From: Alentia gelatinosa
Lineage: Eukaryota; Annelida; Polychaeta; Phyllodocida; Polynoidae
Assembly (NCBI GenBank): GCA_950022655.1
Contig: OX465583.1
Location: forward strand, 31,275,360-31,339,359
Direction of reading: 5' to 3'
DNA: 64,000 nucleotides
Each line of letters opens with the position of its first letter. Position 1 is the stretch's first letter. This document shows positions 32,433 to 43,200 of the stretch, one piece after another. The notes beneath the pieces were generated by a model. That model saw only the letters and a program-made list of their open reading frames with translations, made no database searches and was not told the DNA's origin. The position numbers were made by a program, and so were the translations under genes.

Positions 32433-32695
32433 TACCGTTTGTACGGAACTCGGCGTAAACACCTCGGTCCGTACATACCGTATATTAACATCTTGTTTTT
32501 TTTGTTTTTTTTATTTACATATAAAACAGTTCTGCAGGTTGCAGATCTTCCACTGTTATGTCAGTACAAAGTGAATCAGTACATATATCAGTTCATACAT
32601 ATACAAATTGGTGATGATGATGGCGATGAGAGTAACAAAGATACTTCACAATTAATCACTACACAGGCAATCATAGGTATACACTTATCCTGAAC

Positions 32696-34118
32696 TCATG
32701 ACCAGTCATATACAGACAACCTTTTCTTAATTTCCACTTTAAAACTTTTGACATCCGCGATGTTCTGAACCGTCATTTCAAGTTCATCCCACCACCTCGC
32801 CCCCCTGTACACCGGTGATCGTTGCAGCAGACTAGTTTTCGCTCTGGGTACGCAAATTTTTATTTTGCCATGGCTTCTGGTAAACCTTCTATTGTAGTTG
32901 TCAATTAGCTCTGGATATTTCGACATTTTGAATATAAGAGTCAATAGATGCATTTTTCTTCTCACGTCGAGGTAATCGATCTTCAGTTTAGAGAGCAAAT
33001 CGTCTGTTCATTGCTTAAAGATTTTCTTCCATTGTACCACCCGTAAGGCTCTGTTTTGGAGTTTCTGTATGGACTGCACATCCTTCTGGCTGGCTCCATC
33101 TAGAAGAAAACTACAGTACTCAAGTACAGGTCGGATTATTACTTTGTATATCTGTAGGGCTGTTTCTTGGGAGATCGCTGAACGTATCTTTATTAACTTG
33201 AAAATCTGTGCGTTACAGCTTTTGACCAGTTCATTTATGTACTTGTTCCATCGTAGTTGACCATCGAGAATAATTCCTAGATATCGATAGTATTGCACCT
33301 CTGTAAGGCGAGTGCCGCAGCAGTCTAAGTCCAGTCTTGGCAGATAGTGGTATCGTCGTGTGGATGCACTCCAGCAAGTTTGTGTCTTGGAGGCATTGAG
33401 TGTCATTCCGTTTGTTTCGCACCAGGTAACAACTGCATTCACTGCCTGTTGCAACCGAGATCTCGCTGTATTACCATTTACATGCCCAGAATAAACCACT
33501 AAATCGTCCGCGTATTGCAGCGCTCTACATTCCGTTAGACTATCACACATGTCGTTTATGTACAATATAAAGAACAGGGGTCCGAGAATGGACCCCTGCG
33601 GGACACCGAAATCAACCAGCCTTAGATCGGAGATTACACCATTTGCAATTACCTTCTGTGTTTGATTCTCTAAGTAATTTCGTATCCAACCAATTATGTT
33701 CTCTGAGAACAGGTAAAGACTCTTTATTTTTATGATCAGCTTCTTACGGGGCACAGTGTCGAACGCCTTTTTTAGATCAAAGAAACATAGGGCAGTTACT
33801 AGGCCCTCGTTGCGATCTTCGTATAGGTCTTTTGTTAATGCCATAACTGCGTCCGACGAATCCAAAATGTTTGTCAGTCAGGATGTTGTTCTCAGTCAAC
33901 TGGTCGTTGATAATGTCATATACCAGTTTTTCTAGTACCTTAGAGGGTGTCGGTAGTAGTGTTATGGGTCGCCAGTTCCCTATCATGCGACTGTCCCCAC
34001 CCTTTGGAATGGGCACAACTGTGCCTACTTTCCAGTCTTTTGGTATCCTAGAACTATTTAAGGAAATCTCAAATAAGTGCATGAATTCGTCAATTAGGAT
34101 CACCATGGCATCCTTCAC
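32696..34118 (-). pseudogene. LINE reverse transcriptase, broken frame
   Basis: Three pieces are visible. 33870-34118 holds fingers motifs (VGTVVPIPKGG, NWRPITLLPTPSKVLEK). 33008-33865 holds the palm (FFDLKKAFDTVPRKK, GVPQGSILGPLFF, YADDLVVY near 33500, YYRYLGIILD). 32696-32998 continues in the same frame after one TGA with the usual C-terminal segment (PVYRGARWWDEL and on). A few codons are missing between HFGF and DSSDAVMALTK, breaking frame. It cannot make a full-length enzyme as it stands. Confidence 0.85.
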
Positions 34119-34284
34119 GACTCTACCCGAAATATTTGTTAAGCCTGAGCTCTTATGGCAGTTTACTTGTTGTATTTGGTTCAGTACTCATGCTTTGTCT
34201 AGTTTGACCGGGCTAGGAGCCATTGGCTCACACTTTCCTATCAGATCATCCAGATGGTCGTCATATTTATCTTTGGGTAGCTTG

Positions 34285-34740
34285 TTAAACCTGAGCTCTT
34301 ATGTTAATGCCATAACTGCGTCCGACGAATCCAAAGTAGCTATTGATGTATTCTGCAGCGTCGAGATCTTTGATAATTAAGTTAGTATCCTCGTCTACGA
34401 GGCAGCATTTAGTAGCCTGGCGCTTACCATTTAATAGTCCATCAATATGTCTCCAGAAATCCTGGGGCTTGTCTTTGGAAGCTTCTATTTGGTCGAGTAA
34501 AAATTCATCTTTAGACTTCCTTAAGTCGTGTCGTATCTTATTATTTAACATTTTTGCCCGCTTTATATGCTCTATGTTATTTGTACACTTGAATTGTTTT
34601 ATGAGTTTGTTTCGTTCATCTATGTCACTATAGGTTTCATCATTTACCCATGGATCATGCCTATTTTTAAACGTCATTGCCCGTAACGGGCACGAGACAT
34701 CCAAATAGTCCGTAATTCTATTTAATAAGAAGTTCCACAT
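34285..34740 (-). pseudogene. LINE linker region between endonuclease and RT
   Basis: The segment includes DYLDVSCPLRAMTFKNRHDP and DFWRHIDGLLNGKR, typical of the pre-RT segment of Jockey-type ORF2. It ends abnormally where the copied insert (34282-34336) replaces the natural continuation of EYINSYF. Confidence 0.75.
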
Positions 34741-35099
34741 GTAGTCTACATCCTTACACTCCCAGAAAGATGCCCAGTCCCCGTCAGACGGGAATTCGTT
34801 TAGCGACTCTTTAGAGTAATGTTAACTGCGCCCTCTAAATGCCACGCGTTGTTTTAACTCTCTTCCCTTTTTCCTTACAGCATAGGTCGGTAGATGATCG
34901 CTTATTTTGATATCACTGATGCCATGGTCCTCTAGGTATCTACAGTTAGTAAAAAGTTCTGTGACTTGTACAGCATGGTCAGGACGTTCCATATAATTAC
35001 CTTTGCCTTTATAGCCTACATAGAACGAAAAGCCTTGTTCCGTACAATCTGTAAATTATTATCTCGTTCTGTGATTTGTACAGCATGGTCAGGACTAGA

Positions 35100-36953
35100 T
35101 TGGACACCTCCTCTGTCTACACTCTGTTCCAACTAACGTAGTGTAGCTCTGGCAGCCAGTGTAGGTCAGGAAGTTCTATATAAGTACACGTGTACATATT
35201 TTATCCACAGAGGGCTGCACTGTACAAGGTCATTTTTAGACGGTAGCAGGTCAAGTCTGCATACATCCCACTTCCAATGTCAGAAAGATAGCCGTCAGGG
35301 GAAACAAAGATGCTTTACCCTCATTTTGTGTCATCTTGGGATATATCCGAATCAACCTCTCCAACTTCGTTATGCTTATTTTGAAGTTTGGATAAACTAA
35401 ATAAGGTGGGGTTTTTCCCACTGCATACGTTTGGTGGCGCCATCATGCATTTTGCCTGGTAGCTATCCTCAGTTGTACTTATTCATTTATGATTCATTTC
35501 TAGTGATAATTAAAAAAAAAGTTCACCCAACAGCATTAATAAACTTGAAGTACTTTTATTAATACAAGCATGGTTTGCAGATCACAGATGGCTTTTGCAG
35601 TATCATTTGGTATATTTGTTAATATGATTATACAATGCATAGTTCGGCATCTGATCGCAGGGTAAAACCATACATTAAACAATGTAGGTGCTCATTTCTT
35701 TATCCTCAAACTACTGACTACCATAATTGGGTTGTAATTCAACTTAATATCATATACGAATCTGTCACAATTTTCCGTATATATATGCCTCGATATATTG
35801 TTTAAAGGTCTGTATTTATATTTGAAACCGGAAGTTTTTTCGTCTCTAAGGCCCTTAGCAAAAGAAATACTGTTCAACAATTGCACACACTTCATGTAAA
35901 ATAATTTTCTCATATCACAGAATGCCAGACGGTTAACACACCACAGTCTAATGATACTCCATTAAGCAGCTTCTTACTTCTCCAATAGATTAAAAGCTTA
36001 GGTACTAGTAATAATAACATGAACGTCTTATTGGTTGTAATAATAATAACAGAGTTCCTAATGCCTAATACAGTATTCGATGAGCAAGAAATAATACATA
36101 TGTATATATATATATTTACACACTTTATACCTAAATATTAATTGATAACTTTCTTTAACTATTTTCCCCGAACTTGGGGAATTGTTTCAAGGCATGTACG
36201 GAGAATGGAGCTCTAGAAAAGAAGAATTGGAGAAAACTGAGAAAGGCATTATGAGATAATGCTTTCTGTAGGCTGCATTGATAATGAGCAATGGGCAGAA
36301 ATATGATAATACAAGTAGTGATAATGATATTTAATCATATTCAAAGGCACTTATAATCTAGCGCCTCTGAGTCAGATTCTCGAGGCAAATTACAAAATAA
36401 AAAACGATGGTATTTAATTAATGACCATGTTAAAACTTGGGTTTACTACAAGAGATACTGAAGATATTCACTTATTACTAGGACAAGGTCCTTAAGACTT
36501 CATTTCCATCATTATATTTCGTCTAAATGATACGATGAATTGTGGGCTGAAGTCGAAATGGTACGATGAACATTGATGAAATGGAAATTGTTCAGAATTT
36601 CAAATACATTCTGAATACTTGACACATCAGTACCTTTTGTAATGGGACATAAGGCAACTTTTCGAAATATGTATGGGCAGATTTAATTATTCTCAGATTT
36701 CTCTCAATTTATTTATGAAATTCTCCTTTCTTAAAAACCTAATTCCACATGATGTAAAATAACTTTCAAGGTATGCATTCCACATACAAGTTTCATTCAT
36801 TATAAATTCTCATCTCATATAATTAGTCATAAGTTGACATCGTCCCTAAACCCAATACCTTTCTTTACAACATATAACATATTTGAGTTTTCTGTTTTCG
36901 TTTTTTTCCTCATTCCATCTTTTTTCTCATTTTTTTAGTTCATATTTTTTGTC
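35100..36953. other. Intergenic, nothing recognised
   Basis: AT-rich DNA between the truncated LINE and the QRICH2-like gene. It includes a short TA run near 36105. No ORF has family features. Confidence 0.5.
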
Positions 36954-36959
36954 TTTATT
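36954..36959 (-). terminator. Poly(A) signal of the QRICH2-like gene
   Basis: AATAAA on the minus strand lies 33 nt past the TAG stop at 36992-36994. It is the only such hexamer immediately downstream and is well placed for a very short 3' UTR. Confidence 0.6.
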
Positions 36960-36991
36960 TTTCTAGTAAGCTCCCAGGCTTGAATACAGCC

Positions 36992-37252
36992 CTACGCCTT
37001 ATTGGCTGGAGGCTCGCTTGTCGCCTCCACCACGCCTGCTGTGGGGATGGTTGCCTGCTTGGGAACGATGGGGCTGGGCTTGATATTGCGGGCGGAGGAG
37101 GGGCGGGGCGGTGACCTGCTGCCACCCGCCGGGCCGGGCGGCACGGGGCCCGGCGCCGTGGCCGGGGGCCGGGGAGCGCCCGCCTGCGCGTACACTACCT
37201 TACGCGACATCTTGGGTGATTGTCCACTTTGGTTGGGTCCTCCAAGAATGCC
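36992..37252 (-). CDS. QRICH2: QRICH2-like, last coding exon
   Basis: Acceptor TCACTATACAG, phase 0. It encodes about 86 residues starting GILGGPNQSGQSPK, then a Pro/Ala/Gly/Ser-rich basic tail, and stops at TAG. GC is far above the surrounding DNA. The tail is low complexity, as in the family. Confidence 0.8.
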   Translation of the reverse strand, partial: GILGGPNQSGQSPKMSRKVVYAQAGAPRPPATAPGPVPPGPAGGSRSPPRPSSARNIKPSPIVPKQATIPTAGVVEATSEPPANKA

Positions 37253-40200
37253 CTGTATAGTGAGAAAAAGAAAGACGGAACTTAAAAAACAAACAGGGAT
37301 AAAGCATTTCCTGGACTACTGAGGTTTTGATTGTTTCTCTTCTTTGTTAGGCCACTCAAAAAAAACAACTTGTTTCTCATCACCGCGCGCATCAGAAAAA
37401 ATGATTTTAGAAGATTTTTTTTTTTTTTTTAAATAGATGAATCTTGATAGAAATTATGAAAGGTATGTGTATTTAGTATCAAATTAAAGCTCCTGGTGTC
37501 AGGGATGCATTAAATGTATAGCCAGTAAAAATCTGGAAACCCCGCATAAGCAGACACCCCGCGTAAGCAGCCACTTTGGCCCGGATCGGAGGGTGTCCAC
37601 TTATGTGGGGTTATACTGTATGTCTGCCATCTTTGATATAGCAAAAAAAAAAAAAAAAAAAAAAAAAAGCGCCCTCTTCATATTTTTCATGGCTTGGTGA
37701 TGAGAAACAATTTTTTTTTTTTAGTGGCCTTATGGTTTTTTTTTTCTCTTTTTTTCAATACTTGGCTGCCTCGGTGCCAAATTCTGATCACCTTGGACGA
37801 TGAAGTTTTAGTTTGAATATTACATTCAGCTTGACGACTACATCTATAACACTGGTCCTTCATTTATGCAGCAGCATAATATGGTCAATTTCTGGGCGAA
37901 ATTCCACTTATCACTTATACTTCTTTTTTGTTTGTTTGCTTTGTTTTATTTGTTATTGTTTATTTTCATAAACTGTCGTTAGAAGGCTTTAACATTATAT
38001 CAGTAAAAAATGTGTTTTATAGTTCAGATCGGGGCAGTTACCGGGGCTGACTGTTGGAGTGTGGTGGGAAGTCGGGCCTCGAGCCGTCCCTTGTAGATGT
38101 GTCCGTCAGCTCCTTGAATGTCCAGCTCCTCTCTGTGAGTAGAAAAAGTACATGAGATGTCAGATAATCAAAAACCTTATCACATATCCAGTGAGGCAAG
38201 TCATGGAAAGGAGCACAAAAATGAAATGAAGGGAATATAACTAGACAATGTCGGGACTGGCAGAAAGCATGCACAGGTATGTGGGATTTGTGAATATATA
38301 CCAGTTAATGAGATTCAGTGATTTCTGAAAATAAAAAGTTGGCATATTTCGGGGGCCTAACGGCCCCTTTCGGCAGACTGCTCATGGCTAAGTGCGACTG
38401 TAGTTTCAGTATGAAATTGGTAGGGTGTCGTTGATTTGTAAATGTTGGAGAATTAAGATTATTATAATTGTAAATCTTCAGAAATCCATTATTTATCTAA
38501 ATACCTGCATCCCTGCCCACCATCTCATGTATCCAATAGTATCAATTTTCATACCAATTTCAACACCCGATCCATCTATTTCAATAACGGAACATGCACA
38601 GACACGCTTAGATTGCCAATTTCGACGCTCCAAGAAAGTGTTTCGTACATAAATGGCTATATTACATGCATATATGGTGAATGTCAACAATATGGAGAAT
38701 GTCAGAATATGCAGATTTGTAAACACAAGCCGGTATACAGACATATTCCACCAACCCAGACGACATGCAGAAGCCCAGTGGCAGACTAACTTTACTCTGA
38801 ATGAACTCTGTTATACTGTGTATGATTTATTCCTGAACGGAGACTGGTCGACGTAGCCGGGTCCTACTGTAATTTAACCTCAATTCATAACAATTTAAGA
38901 TTTGGATCAATTTTCTTCGGGTAGAGGAAAAACATTGAATTGAAATGTTCTGGACCAGAGCTTATTCTGTGAAATACATTTTGTATTATGGTCCTACTGC
39001 TAATGGCCCTACACATTTTTCTTCGATACTCCATAAATGTCAATTAGAACCTTCTCGTAAAGTAAGTAGAGAGGTACTTGCATATTCGAGTTCAATTTAA
39101 CAATATTGATATAAATCACAATGGTAAGCGATATCTATCATACCGATTTGTAGTAGTTTTCATAGAATTATATTGATTAATAGCACCAGGTTAATTTCGT
39201 TTATGTTAAGTTTTGTATATTCACAGTATTAAGCATTTAGCGCGCGAGTTTTAAAATGTGTACAGACATGCCCCCTGGTGGGGTTAGCTCAACTAGCTTA
39301 GTGCAGCTTTGAGCAGCTCTGGGCTTGTCATAATAGCTATGCCTACTAGTCACCTCTTGACTTCTGTTTTTACTTCCAATGACTTATATTTATATACATG
39401 TACCTATGGACAAACTCAGTGTAAATACACATCGCTCCTCAGTGTAGAATCAATGTAATTGTACTGCTATACTACAGAGTTGCAAATGTATTGCGCAATA
39501 ATTCTTTGCTTCACTGTAGAATACTGCTACGGGTGTAATACCACCAGTGGCCACTTCGTACAAATGCAAGCACTGACCTTGGTAGAATATAACTAGGGAT
39601 AAAACAAAGGTGGAATTTTTACCAGTGGCAGGAGGTCGGACTTATTAAAGTCAGAGGCTTGTAAATATAAACTCTATTTGAGCCCATACAAATTGTAAGT
39701 GTGACCCTGTACTTCTAACCGCGTACCAGGCTGGGTTTATTTCATGACTTTTATTTTGTCTGGAGGCTAGAGTAGACACTCAGATGTGCTTATTCCCCTC
39801 TAGCTCAGGTGGTTTGGCAACTATTTGCATATTTCTTTACAGAGGTTAGAATACTTGAATGCCTCAGACAGACTGTAATCGAACGGCCAAACCCCTTGGT
39901 GGACCAGGTTGGTCAGGTTAAATCCTGTCTATATAACCCCCAGGTTGTCCGGGTGTGTTCTTAGGTGATAGGCTCAGGTAGGTATTGACCCCTGTTGAAT
40001 AATATCGGAAACAATACCTAGTTTCTACACACAACCTATGTGCAGAGATGTATTGCTATCGTGGTGTTTTTTTTCGTTGTTTTCTTTCATTGTTCAAGTT
40101 TAAGCCATGTGCTATGCGCAGTGTCTAATGAAAATGTTATCTATACCTTTTAAATACCATTTTATACACATTACCACTAATCCATACAGATACAAAGTTC

Positions 40201-43200
40201 ACACGTTCCATACTAATGGTTAGTATACTACACTACATTATTATGTACATTCTTTTCAATAACCTACGTAAAAACTTACCATTAAGAAAAATTGCATTTT
40301 TATCATCAAACAAGAAAATGTGTGTGTAATCAGATATAGAAATCGTCCAGAAAGGAAGATTACTAGAATTAAGAGAGGTATATCTCACAACGACATTTGT
40401 GTATCGTATAATTTCATAACTTTAATTCCTGACCTTTCCATTTTAAAGAATTTTGCTATACCTTTTCGAACCTCTTTTTCCTTTCTCAGTTTTTCTTTAT
40501 GTTGTAAGAATGGCATCCAAAGGTATTAATTCAAAATCATGATGGGTTAAATTTCAACTTGTATGTCGGGTTTTTTTTCTCAATATTTATCACTAGAAAT
40601 ACCATATGATATATGTGAACACATTTTGTAACGTTCATAGCTTCTTTTTTTTTTTGTATCATTCCTTTTGAACAATTTGAAAATATTGGTTTCAATGGCA
40701 GATGTATGAGCATATTTGCTGGTTACCACCAGGTATATTAACTTATCTAGGAGCATATTAGTTAGAAAGTTCAAGTTCTACGCAGGCGCACTATTAACAG
40801 TCACAGGAAGTCAGGCAGAGAAATCAGCGGTCATGTGACCCGTCTCTATACTCACATTCCGGGACGCTGGTGCTCCCTAGCGGCAAGTCAGGAACAAACA
40901 TTGTATATAACCAGTGGAAGTCAGAGCAATCACTTACTACCTCTTACTTTTACCCCTTAGTCCATCATATCATATATTATGACAATACAATTTGTACTCT
41001 ACAAGTCATTTGATATCATGGTGTAATATAGGTTTAGATATTAATTAAGGGACATTTTTTTAATGTTTCTTAATGTTGAGATGTAGACCTGAAGCGTTAT
41101 TCATTCAATCTTATCAAATGTATTCATTACTGAACCAAAACCATTACTCATAACTGAACTCAATATCATACAATTTCTTTTTCACAGGTACTTAGTTTGA
41201 ATTTTTACTTGCAAATACCCGAACACCTTTACACAAACTAGCTGAATATATTTGCTATATTTACCTAAAGCAAACTAGACTAAATTTCTATAATTGTACA
41301 CAGGTTCCACTGAGTATCAAACTTTCTATTTCTAGATGTAAGCAAAAATTAATCATCTCATCCAAAAGGGGTTAAAATATTTTGAGACAGAGGGTAGAAA
41401 TGCCATACTGAAAAAAAACAGGATCTAAATAGTCGCCAACTACATTTAGCATTTCCAATAAATCAGGTTTCTGTTAATATATAAATCTATCAACTACATG
41501 AAATACGCTATCAAACTGATTCTAATACGCACTATGTTGTCACTACTGCAAAATAACTGCTGGAGTAGCATTGTATGTGTGAATGAGAATAAAATTATAA
41601 TCATCGAAATGTCGAAATATAATTCTACCATTCTGAATCCAGAGAATATGATTCCTTTTTTGCAAGCCTAGATAGGAACAAAGCAATATAAAGTGTGACG
41701 TCTAAAATATGAGGATGCCTTAAAGTAAATAAAGAAAGTAGTCCCGTTCGCGTACTTACACGGGTGTATTGGGGCTGCCATCAGGTTCAGATATATAATG
41801 AGATTATATTGTTGTATACAGTTCATTCTCCAATTTTACCAACCTTTTATTTCTAATTAGAAAACGTGTTTGATAAAAAAAATTAAAAGCATATACTATC
41901 ATTATCTTAAATATATAAAACCCCCTCTAAAAAAACACAAGATATTATTAGCACTAGGTATGTTATTTACAAATACAAACAATGTGATAACTTGTAATGG
42001 GTGTCTCTTCATTTTTATGTGTATATATGTCGTTCTGAGTGTGAATATAAGTAACATGTTGGTTTAGTTACTAGTATAAACACGGACAAGGGTTCTCGGC
42101 TTAACAGCCCAAACTACCAAGTGGATTTTGTATCTGACAAACCATGCAAAGACCTGTACATCCAACATTACCTGGGAACCTTAATCTTGATATTTAATTT
42201 GGTCCTTTGAAAGACAAGCCAAAACAAACCATGCTAAAAGATAAACTGAACATATAAATGAATTATACTGCTAATACTAATACGCACATCTTTACATCTC
42301 TACTTTACATCAGGACCAAAGAAAAGAGGATTGTTTTATGAATAACATGGTTCCAAATAGACATAACTCAGATCAAGTTCCTGTTATTTCCTATTCTACA
42401 TATGAATAAAATAATGGTGTTCATTAAGTGACTGACTGTGAGTCTATATTAGGTGCTAGGGTGGTCGCTGTGGATATAACTGAGTTTTCCAGGGATGCCA
42501 GTGAGATCTGGGAATCTTTGAGAGAAAACAAATTTGAAGTTGTTTCATTTTATTTTCACTTAGCTGAGGTAAAGGTGATTATTGCAACGTCGTAATTATT
42601 ACGTCTAGAAACGTTACTTATTTGTGGCATCCAAAACCCAAATAGTTCACACCAGATTTGATAAGTGAAAAGACTGATTTTTTTTTCTAACCCTGCGTAT
42701 CTCCAATCTTTGACTATATGTAATATATGATGATAATTCAACACACAAAAATCTGATGGAAACCGGACATGACAAGACTGCTGGCATCCCTGCTGGGTGT
42801 TATTTTTTCGTTGTCTTCTTTTTCAATTGGGTGCTGGTTGAGTACTCACACTGGGGATTCGCAGGCAGGGGGACTCTGACTCCTTGCCAAGTGCGGTTAA
42901 GAGAAGAACATTTGTTTATCATACAGAGAAGGAATTAATTAATAGAGTCATGGATAGTAACGATGGAAAAATACCAGGTATGGGTGGTTTATAAGAGAGG
43001 TAAGATCCTCACCTGCAGACAGGAGCAGCGGCGACCACCTCATCATCACGGAAAAGATTACTGGGGAAAAAATCAGGAACATATTAATTTCAGACATCTA
43101 TATTTCTTTATTTCTATATATTTTTATTTGTAATGAAATATCCAGAGATGCCAGTGAGGTTTTGGGGGGAAATCCGAACAATTTCCCAAACCGATAGCTT

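Larger units (their letters stand above)
32494..35060 (-). mobile_element. 5'-truncated Jockey-superfamily LINE
   Basis: The minus strand carries the end of an APE-type endonuclease (about 34820-35000, including ISDIKISDHLPTYAVRKK with the SDH motif). A linker ORF (34285-34740), RT, C-terminal region, 3' UTR and an A-rich tail (32494-32513) follow. Motif C QYADDLVVY and GVPQGSILGP are intact. Damage includes truncation in the endonuclease, a stop/frameshift between endonuclease and linker, a patchwork insertion at 34282-34336, a loss of frame near 33866, and an in-frame TGA at 33008-33010. The RT sequence style places it among CR1/L2/Jockey relatives; the exact clade is not determined. Confidence 0.85.

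Noticed and set aside
39290..39345. tRNA gene suggested by GGGTTAGCTCAACTAG
   Set aside because: No B box, no cloverleaf stems, and no anticodon arm could be formed.
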